6,639 nt of DNA. Source: Bacillota bacterium (lineage in GTDB: Bacteria; Armatimonadota; Hebobacteria; Hebobacterales; Hebobacteraceae). The translations under genes were made by a program, and so were the position numbers. Under the pieces are notes generated by a model. The model did not search any database. It was not told the origin of the DNA and was given only the letters and a program-made list of their open reading frames with translations. The stretch covers positions 1 through 6,639 of the forward strand of contig JAUVSA010000120.1 of assembly GCA_030597345.1 (NCBI GenBank), read 5' to 3'. Each line of letters begins with the position of its first letter. Position 1 is the first letter of the stretch. This document shows positions 1 to 4,914 of this stretch, piece by piece.

Positions 1-13
1 GCGCTGAGTAGAA

Positions 14-74
14 GCTGTTTCATAGTCTCGATCCGGAGTCTGGCAGCTTGTGCTGCCTGAGGTTATGAAACAGC
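14..74. repeat. 61-bp imperfect palindrome with nested hairpin
   Basis: GCTGTTTCATA at 14-24 is the exact reverse complement of TATGAAACAGC at 64-74. In RNA the stem can extend inward to about 30/58 using G-U pairs. Between the arms lies a second perfect hairpin, GGCAGC (42-47) and GCTGCC (52-57), with loop TTGT. The element lies about 90 bases past the cysE stop codon and has no strong T tract on either side, so it is not a textbook intrinsic terminator. It could be a REP- or MITE-like repeat, an RNA structure in the cysE 3' region, or a leader for a gene left of the window. The pairing is seen directly; the role is unknown. Confidence 0.75.
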
Positions 75-83
75 AGCACAAGC
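46..83. repeat. Competing 11-bp inverted repeat
   Basis: GCTTGTGCTGC at 46-56 is the exact reverse complement of GCAGCACAAGC at 73-83. The left arm overlaps the small hairpin at 42-57, and the right arm abuts and slightly overlaps the outer arm at 64-74. This pairing therefore competes with the inner hairpin and constrains the 14-74 palindrome. Two overlapping perfect 11-bp repeats in 70 bases are unlikely by chance. They resemble an RNA switch or attenuator, or debris of repeated palindromic insertions. Confidence 0.65.
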
Positions 84-160
84 CGCCAAGCTCCAGCAGG
101 CGCATTTCATGCCAGCGTCTCTAACGGCCAGCCAGGCGAGTGAGGGTTATGACATGCGCT

Positions 161-835
161 CTAGTCAGAATCAGTCACCCCCGCGGCGGCGGACAGCCTG
201 CGTTCCAACTCCGCCAACCTTCCTTCCAACCGCGCGATCTCTTTCCCAAAGACCTCTTGGCACTGCTCGCAGGGATCGTCCTGAGTGGCGCCCGAGATAG
301 CCGCGGCCACCACCCTCTTGCCCTGCTCCCGCACCACGCGCGCCGGAACCCCTACCACCGTCGCATTCGGCGGCACCGGCCTCAGCACCACCGACCCCGC
401 GCCAACCAGGGCATTGTCCCCGACTGCGATCGACCCCAGGATGCTCGCCCCTACCCCCACCACCACATTGTTCCCCAGGGTCGGATGCCGCTTCCCGGTC
501 TCCTTGCCGGTCCCCCCGAGAGTCACTCCCTGGTAGAGCGTGCAGTCATCCCCTATCTCGGAGGTCTCCCCAATCACCGTGCTCATCCCATGGTCTATGA
601 GAAGGCCCCGGCCGATCCTCGCTGCCGGGTGGATCTCGATGCCGGTGAGCAGACGAGTGACGTGAGAGAGGAACCGCGCCATCAGCCGCAGCCGGCGCCC
701 CCACAGCCAATGTGCTGCTCGGTACAGCAGGATCGCGTGCAGTCCCGCGTAGCACAGCAATACCTCCAGCCGACTGCGAGCCGCTGGATCCCGTTCCAGC
801 GCGGCCTGGATGTCCGCCCTGACGCGATCGAACAT
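161..835 (-). CDS. cysE: Serine O-acetyltransferase (CysE/EpsC type)
   Basis: This cytoplasmic enzyme transfers acetyl from acetyl-CoA to L-serine, giving O-acetylserine, the carbon skeleton for cysteine. The 224-residue protein has a short helical N-terminus (about 1-62, with YRAAHWLW at 38-45), then a left-handed beta-helix of hexapeptide repeats (about 66-165). The active-site signatures are clear: Asp81-His82 in LLIDHG, and His117 in the glycine-rich stretch running from GVTLGGTG. The length fits the short Bacillus-like class rather than the E. coli form of about 270 residues. The tail (170-224) carries CEQC (Cys189, Cys192) and a heptad pattern (Ile200, Leu203, Leu207, Leu210, Leu214) predicting a coiled coil. 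It ends in Asp, not the Ile that docks into cysteine synthase in E. coli. The ATG at 835 is chosen because AGGAG lies 10 bases upstream and the predicted transcript starts near 857. The TTG at 859 would leave no leader. Codons are notably G-ending. Confidence 0.93.
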   Translation of the reverse strand: MFDRVRADIQAALERDPAARSRLEVLLCYAGLHAILLYRAAHWLWGRRLRLMARFLSHVTRLLTGIEIHPAARIGRGLLIDHGMSTVIGETSEIGDDCTLYQGVTLGGTGKETGKRHPTLGNNVVVGVGASILGSIAVGDNALVGAGSVVLRPVPPNATVVGVPARVVREQGKRVVAAAISGATQDDPCEQCQEVFGKEIARLEGRLAELERRLSAAAGVTDSD

Positions 836-845
836 GATTGCCCGT

Positions 846-850
846 CTCCT
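846..850 (-). promoter_or_regulatory. Shine-Dalgarno site for cysE
   Basis: On the minus strand AGGAG stands 10 bases before the ATG whose A is at 835. It supports that start over the in-frame TTG at 859, which would add eight mostly basic residues and has no usable ribosome site between it and the predicted transcription start. Confidence 0.7.
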
Positions 851-863
851 GCGCTCCAATGGC

Positions 864-893
864 AGTATATCGGTGCCCGCGCGGCGATGTCAA
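864..893 (-). promoter_or_regulatory. Sigma70-type promoter for cysE
   Basis: On the minus strand a perfect -35 box TTGACA (893-888) is followed by an 18-base spacer and the -10 box TATACT (869-864), one mismatch from TATAAT. Transcription should begin near 860-855, giving a 5' leader of roughly 20-25 bases that contains only the Shine-Dalgarno site. The leader is too short for a riboswitch or attenuator, so control of cysE, if any, would act at the promoter or on the protein. Both boxes stand out from a GC-rich background. Confidence 0.65.
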
Positions 894-991
894 GGTAGGC
901 TGCGGGTGCCAAGTGTGCTGCGCCGCCGCCTCCGGGAAGGACACCGCCGCCACCGCGACGAATTGCTCTGCATTCAACCAAGGCCGAACCA

Positions 992-2287
992 ATGGCGCCG
1001 AAATACAAGGCCCCCCGTGGCACCCAAGACGTCCTCCCTGAAGTCTCGTGGCGCTGGCAGCGCGTCGAGGCTGCCTTTCGCGACATCTGTCGGCGCTATG
1101 GCTACCGCGAGATCAGGACCCCCATCCTCGAAGATACCGAGCTGTTCGTGCGCGGCGTCGGAGACGGCACTGAGCTCGTCAGCAAGCAGATGTACACTTT
1201 CCCCGACCGCAGCGGCCGCAGCCTCACCCTCCGCGCCGAGGGCACCGCGCCCGTCGTCCGCTCCGTCCTCGAGCACAACCTAGCCGCCCAGGGCCAGCTC
1301 CAGAAGCTCTACTACATTGCCCCCATTTTTCGCTACGAGCGCCCCCAGGCCGGTCGCTATCGCCAGCACACCCAGCTCGGCGTAGAAGCCATCGGCGCCC
1401 CCGGCCCCGATATCGACGCCGAGATCATCGCCCTTTTCCAGGACTTCCTCGATGCCATCGGCCTGGAGGGAGCGGTCGCCCACCTCAGCAGCATCGGCTG
1501 CCCGGAATGCCGGCCCACCTTCCAGCAAGCTCTCCGCAAGTTCTTCGAGCCCGTGATCGCCGAGATGTGTGACTTCTGCCAGGCCCGCTATGAGACCAAC
1601 CCCCTCCGCATCCTCGACTGCAAGGCGCCCCGCGATGTCGAGCTCCGCGAGGGGGCTCCCAGCGCCCTCGACCACCTCTGCGACGACTGCCGCCAACACT
1701 TCGACGGTGTCAAGGCCGCTCTCGACGCGCTCTCCGTCGCGTACGAGGTGGACCCCACCATCGTCCGCGGCCTCGACTACTACACCCGCACCGCCTTCGA
1801 GGTCGTCCATCCTTCGCTCGGAGCGAAAGATGTCATCATGGGCGGCGGGCGTTACGACGGCCTCGCCGAAATGCTCGGCGGACCGCCGACCACTGGCATC
1901 GGCTTCGGCTCCGGCCTCGAGCGCCTCCTGCTCGTGCTCGAACAGGCCGGTGGGACAGGCTCCCAGCCTGTCCGAAAGCCGCTCGACGTCTACGTGGCGG
2001 CCGCCTCCCTGGAGGCGCGCCAGCCCGCGTTCCTGCTCGCCGGCGAACTTCGCCGCACCAGCGTCTCGGCCGAGGTTGACTACACGAAGCGAAGCCTGAA
2101 AGCGCAGATGAAAGAGGCCGCCCGCCTCGGGGCCCGCCTGGTGGCCCTCCTCGGCGAGGACGAACTCAAGGCCGAAGCCGTGACCGTTCGCGACATGGAG
2201 AGCGGGGAACAGCTGAGCATCCCGCGAACCGAAGCCGTCCAATACCTGGCGGCCCGGAGCGCCGCCAACGCTGAGGTACAGGAATGA
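992..2287 (+). CDS. hisS: Histidyl-tRNA synthetase
   Basis: This class II synthetase attaches histidine to tRNA-His in the cytoplasm. The 431 residues match the usual bacterial length. In order: N-terminal APRGTQDVLPE (7-17); motif 2 region RAEGTAPVVR (81-90) and APIFRYERPQAGRYRQ (110-125); an insertion domain (about 165-245); the histidine-specific motifs VRGLDYYTRTAFE (258-270) and GGGRYDGL (284-291); motif 3 GIGFGSGLERLL (302-313); and a C-terminal anticodon-binding domain from about 331. Complete catalytic motifs plus the anticodon domain rule out the paralogue HisZ. The insertion holds Cys170/173, Cys193/196, Cys210 and Cys230/233, a possible zinc site seen in many HisRS sequences. Residues 321-328 are encoded by a perfect palindrome. 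The ATG at 992 has only a weak ribosome site, AAGG at 980-983, and no convincing upstream promoter is seen. It is the first gene of the hisS-aspS-rnc operon. Codons are strongly C-ending. Confidence 0.96.
   Translation: MAPKYKAPRGTQDVLPEVSWRWQRVEAAFRDICRRYGYREIRTPILEDTELFVRGVGDGTELVSKQMYTFPDRSGRSLTLRAEGTAPVVRSVLEHNLAAQGQLQKLYYIAPIFRYERPQAGRYRQHTQLGVEAIGAPGPDIDAEIIALFQDFLDAIGLEGAVAHLSSIGCPECRPTFQQALRKFFEPVIAEMCDFCQARYETNPLRILDCKAPRDVELREGAPSALDHLCDDCRQHFDGVKAALDALSVAYEVDPTIVRGLDYYTRTAFEVVHPSLGAKDVIMGGGRYDGLAEMLGGPPTTGIGFGSGLERLLLVLEQAGGTGSQPVRKPLDVYVAAASLEARQPAFLLAGELRRTSVSAEVDYTKRSLKAQMKEAARLGARLVALLGEDELKAEAVTVRDMESGEQLSIPRTEAVQYLAARSAANAEVQE
1953..1973. repeat. Perfect 9-bp palindrome inside hisS
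   Basis: GGACAGGCT (1953-1961) and its exact reverse complement AGCCTGTCC (1965-1973) flank a CCC loop. The frame runs through it as Gly-Thr-Gly-Ser-Gln-Pro-Val-Arg (321-328), exactly in the linker between the catalytic core and the anticodon-binding domain. Codons ACA, CCT and CGA break the C-ending bias of the rest of the gene. Short palindromes of this kind are dispersed in some genomes and can insert in coding sequence, as Rickettsia palindromic elements do. Whether this one is repeated in the genome cannot be seen here. Confidence 0.7.
2273..2277 (+). promoter_or_regulatory. Shine-Dalgarno site for aspS within hisS
   Basis: GAGGT lies in the last codons of hisS, about 7 bases before the aspS ATG at 2284. 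The ATGA overlap (2284-2287) joins the aspS start to the hisS stop, an arrangement that favours reinitiation by ribosomes finishing hisS. Confidence 0.65.
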
Positions 2288-4074
2288 CTCGCACCCACGC
2301 CTGCGGCGCGCTGCGAGGCGACCACATGGGGCAGACCGTCACCCTCGCCGGGTGGGTCGCCTCCACCCGCGACCACGGCGGCCTCATCTTCGTGGACCTC
2401 CGCGACCGTGAGGGCATTGCCCAGATCGGCTTCGAGCCAACCGCTGCCCCGGATGCCCATGCGCGCGCCAAGGGCCTCCGCGCGGAATACGTCGTGGCCG
2501 TCACCGGAGAGGTCACTCCCCGGCCGCCGGCGTCGGTCAACCCGAATCTGCCTACGGGCGAGGTGGAAATCCGCGCCACCCAACTCGAAATCCTGAATCC
2601 TGCGAAGACTCCGCCCTTCGAGATCGCCGACAGCTCCCGGGTCGATGAAACGCTCCGCCTCAAGTACCGCTACCTCGATCTTCGCGGACCTCGAATGCAG
2701 CGCAATCTGCGGGTCCGTCACCAGATGGCCCAGGCCACCCGGGAGTTCCTGGACCGCGACGGGTTCATCGAGATCGAGACCCCTCTGCTGATGCGCGCCA
2801 CCCCGGAGGGTGCCCGCGACTACCTCGTCCCCGCTCGCACCCGCCCCGGCAGCTTCTATGCCCTCCCCCAATCCCCCCAGCTCCTGAAGCAGTTGCTCAT
2901 GGTGGGCGGCATCGAGCGCTACTACCAGATGGCCCGCTGCCTCCGGGACGAGGACCTCCGCGCCGATCGCCAGCCTGAGTTCACTCAGATCGATATCGAA
3001 ATGTCCTTCGTCCAGCAGGACGACGTCCTGGATCTCAGCGAAGCGCTGACGCGGCATGTGTTCAGCAAGGTCGACATCGACATCCCAGTGCCCTTCGCTC
3101 GCCTGACCTACCAGGAGGCGATGGACACCTACGGCTCCGACAAGCCCGACACCCGCTTCGAGCTCGAGCTTCTCAAGCTCGACGACGTCTTCGGCCAGAC
3201 ACAGTTTCGCGTTTTCTCCCAAGTGCTGACAGCCAAAGGTACAATCCGCGGCATGCGGCTGCCCGGTGGCTCCTCCCTTTCCCGCCGCGAGCTCGACGAA
3301 CTCGAGTCGGCAGCCAGGCAGGCCGGAGCCAAGGGCCTTGCCTGGTTCCAGGTGAACCCCGACGAGCTCAAGTCCCCCATCGCCAAGTTCCTCTCGGCAG
3401 ACGAGCAGGCGGCCCTCCGCACCGCCACCGGCGCGGAGCCCGGCGACCTTCTGCTCCTGGTGGCCGACAAGTTCCCGCTCGCCTGCGAGGTCCTCGGCCG
3501 GCTCCGCCTCGACCTTGCTCGGCGCTTCCAGCTCATCGACGAGTCCAAGTGGCACGGCCTGCGCGTGACCGACTGGCCTCTATTCACGTATAACGACGAG
3601 GAAGGCCGCGTCGAGCCCATGCACCATCCCTTCAGCTCCCCGAACCCCGAAGACCTCGGGATGCTCGACACCGACCCCCTGCGCGTGCGAGGCCAGGTCT
3701 ACGACCTGGTGCTCAACGGCGCCGAAATCGCCTCCGGCAGCATCCGCATCCATCGCAGAGACATACAGGAGAAAGTGCTCGCCGCCATCGACATGCCGGC
3801 GGAGGAGGCAAATCGCCGCTTCGGCTTCCTGCTCGAGGCCTTCCAGTACGGCGCCCCACCTCACGGCGGCATCGCCTTCGGCTTCGATCGCATGGTCGCC
3901 ATGGCCTGCGGGGAGGATAGCATCCGGGATGTCATCGCCTTCCCCAAGACCGCGGCCGCAGTTGACCCGCTTACGGGCGCGCCTGCCGAGGTCCCACCCG
4001 AGGTCCTCGACGAACTCCACCTCGCCCTGAAGCTTCCGCCCGCCCAAGAGAAGGAAGACACCCGTGGCGGCTAA
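2284..4074 (+). CDS. aspS: Aspartyl-tRNA synthetase, bacterial type, probably non-discriminating
   Basis: This class II synthetase charges tRNA-Asp and probably also tRNA-Asn. The 596 residues match bacterial AspRS. An N-terminal OB-fold anticodon domain (about 1-105) contains GWVASTRDHGGLIF. The catalytic core has the flipping-loop signature ATPEGARDYLVP (172-183), motif 2 with ARCLRDEDLRADRQPEFTQID (217-237), and motif 3 GGIAFGFDRM (528-537). A GAD-type insertion sits at about 290-420, which separates it from the shorter archaeal-type AspRS. Position 31 is His, where E. coli and other Asp-only enzymes have Leu. In Pseudomonas aeruginosa AspRS, His31 is one of the residues linked to tRNA-Asn recognition. 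The second such position (Gly82 there) aligns near Ala83 here, also small. The prediction is that Asp-tRNA-Asn is made and amidated by GatCAB. The gene overlaps hisS by 4 bp and rnc by 11 bp. Confidence 0.96.
   Translation: MTRTHACGALRGDHMGQTVTLAGWVASTRDHGGLIFVDLRDREGIAQIGFEPTAAPDAHARAKGLRAEYVVAVTGEVTPRPPASVNPNLPTGEVEIRATQLEILNPAKTPPFEIADSSRVDETLRLKYRYLDLRGPRMQRNLRVRHQMAQATREFLDRDGFIEIETPLLMRATPEGARDYLVPARTRPGSFYALPQSPQLLKQLLMVGGIERYYQMARCLRDEDLRADRQPEFTQIDIEMSFVQQDDVLDLSEALTRHVFSKVDIDIPVPFARLTYQEAMDTYGSDKPDTRFELELLKLDDVFGQTQFRVFSQVLTAKGTIRGMRLPGGSSLSRRELDELESAARQAGAKGLAWFQVNPDELKSPIAKFLSADEQAALRTATGAEPGDLLLLVADKFPLACEVLGRLRLDLARRFQLIDESKWHGLRVTDWPLFTYNDEEGRVEPMHHPFSSPNPEDLGMLDTDPLRVRGQVYDLVLNGAEIASGSIRIHRRDIQEKVLAAIDMPAEEANRRFGFLLEAFQYGAPPHGGIAFGFDRMVAMACGEDSIRDVIAFPKTAAAVDPLTGAPAEVPPEVLDELHLALKLPPAQEKEDTRGG
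4051..4055 (+). promoter_or_regulatory. Shine-Dalgarno site for rnc within aspS
   Basis: AAGGA, in a purine-rich run starting near 4046, lies 8 bases before the GTG at 4064. It sits in the last codons of aspS and decides the rnc start. The next in-frame ATG (codon 47, 4202) lies inside the conserved nuclease fold and would remove part of it. Confidence 0.7.
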
Positions 4075-4834
4075 GGCGCGCCCCCGTCGTGCCGGCAAGT
4101 CCGCCCCACCCGGTGGCCGCAAGCAGGCGAAGTCTCCGGCAAAGACCTCCCGGAGTCTGGCCGGTGACGCCCAGGCCCTCGCCGACCAAATCGGCGTCCA
4201 AATGCGCGACCTCGACCTGCTCCGCCAGGCCCTCACCCATCGATCGGCCCCGCAAGAGTTCGACCTGCCGCCCAACGAGCGGCTCGAATTCCTCGGCGAC
4301 GCCGTTCTGGGGATCGCAGTAGCCGGTTACCTCTACCGATCCCATCCCGAGCTCGAGGAAGGTCCGCTAACGAAGCTCAAGGCCGTCGCCGTCTCTGAGC
4401 CCATCCTTGCCAGCGTAGCCCGCGAGCTTGACCTCGGGCGCTATCTCATCCTCTCGAAGGGAGAAGAGCAGAGCGGGGGAAGGGATCGTCCGTCCATTCT
4501 GTCGGATGCCCTCGAGGCCGTTTTCGGCGCCGTCCACCTGGACCGCGGCTTCCGAACCTGCCGCGCTCTCATCCTTCGCCTGCTGCGCGATCATATCCGA
4601 GCCATCGAGCGCGCCGAGCACGAGCCGGACCACAAGACCGTGCTGCAGGAGAAGATACAGGAACTCCACCGGACCCCTCCCACCTATCGCGTTCTCTCTG
4701 AGTCCGGCCCCGACCATGATCGGACCTTCGTCACCCAAGTGCGCGTGGGCCGGCGGATCCTAGGCAGCGGCTCCGGCAAGAGCAAGAAACAGGCCGAACA
4801 GGCCGCCGCGCGGGATGCGCTCCGGAACCCTTGA
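4064..4834 (+). CDS. rnc: Ribonuclease III
   Basis: This dimeric, metal-dependent enzyme cuts double-stranded RNA and is known for rRNA precursor processing and mRNA turnover. The nuclease domain (about 33-180) has the family signature NERLEFLGD (71-79), with predicted catalytic Glu75 and Asp79. It also has SILSDALEAVFGAV (144-157), with Asp148 and Glu151; all four acidic ligands are present. A double-stranded-RNA-binding domain follows (about 189-254), ending in the Lys-rich GSGSGKSKKQAEQAAARDAL. The 256 residues exceed the E. coli enzyme (226) mainly through a 30-residue N-terminal tail with ten Lys/Arg and no acidic residue. The GTG start is supported by AAGGA 8 bases upstream, and starting later would damage the fold. 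It overlaps aspS by 11 bp in another frame, so its translation is probably coupled to aspS. Pairing with synthetase genes differs from the familiar rnc-era or acpP-rnc contexts. Confidence 0.95.
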   Translation: MAAKARPRRAGKSAPPGGRKQAKSPAKTSRSLAGDAQALADQIGVQMRDLDLLRQALTHRSAPQEFDLPPNERLEFLGDAVLGIAVAGYLYRSHPELEEGPLTKLKAVAVSEPILASVARELDLGRYLILSKGEEQSGGRDRPSILSDALEAVFGAVHLDRGFRTCRALILRLLRDHIRAIERAEHEPDHKTVLQEKIQELHRTPPTYRVLSESGPDHDRTFVTQVRVGRRILGSGSGKSKKQAEQAAARDALRNP

Positions 4835-4861
4835 TGCCGCTGTCCGCCTGAGCGAACAGTA

Positions 4862-4889
4862 CGGGGGACCCGTCGGATCGGGTCCCCCG
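4862..4889. terminator. GC-rich hairpin between convergent genes
   Basis: CGGGGGACCCG (4862-4872) pairs perfectly with CGGGTCCCCCG (4879-4889) around a 6-base loop, TCGGAT. It lies 27 bases after the rnc stop and 25 bases beyond the receptor stop, where a shared terminator is expected. On the plus strand it is followed by a pyrimidine-rich stretch (about 4896-4916) without a true T run; on the minus strand there is no T tract. It may end both transcripts or only protect 3' ends. Confidence 0.55.
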
Positions 4890-4914
4890 CTGGCGTTCTC
4901 TCTCGTCCTCCCTC

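Noticed and set aside
1..160. Insertion sequence end or attachment site
   Set aside because: Inverted repeats are present but there is no transposase fragment, integrase, tRNA gene or flanking target duplication. The imperfect direct repeat TGAGGTTATGA (58-68) / TGAGGGTTATGA (141-152) is too weak to claim.
836..859. Longer cysE start at TTG 859
   Set aside because: It would begin at the predicted transcription start and add only a basic stub. The ATG at 835 has AGGAG at proper distance.
140..898. Plus-strand frame of 252 codons covering cysE
   Set aside because: Its translation is His/Pro/Arg-rich with no family motif, while the opposite strand encodes a complete CysE with promoter and ribosome site.
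836..991. T-box or riboswitch ahead of hisS
   Set aside because: The gap is short and no T-box sequence, specifier loop or antiterminator/terminator pair could be found. The cysE leader on the other strand is only about 20-25 bases.
1280..2242. Open frame of 320 codons on the minus strand opposite hisS
   Set aside because: Shadow of hisS: biased composition, no motif, no ribosome site noted.
992..2287. HisZ (ATP phosphoribosyltransferase regulatory subunit) instead of HisRS
   Set aside because: All HisRS catalytic motifs and a C-terminal anticodon-binding domain are present, and there are no histidine biosynthesis genes beside it.
2080..3555. Open frame of 491 codons on the minus strand opposite hisS and aspS
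   Set aside because: It lies antisense to two well-identified synthetases, has low-complexity Glu/Ala/Gly/Leu-rich translation and no recognisable domain. Long antisense frames are expected where codons are strongly C-ending.
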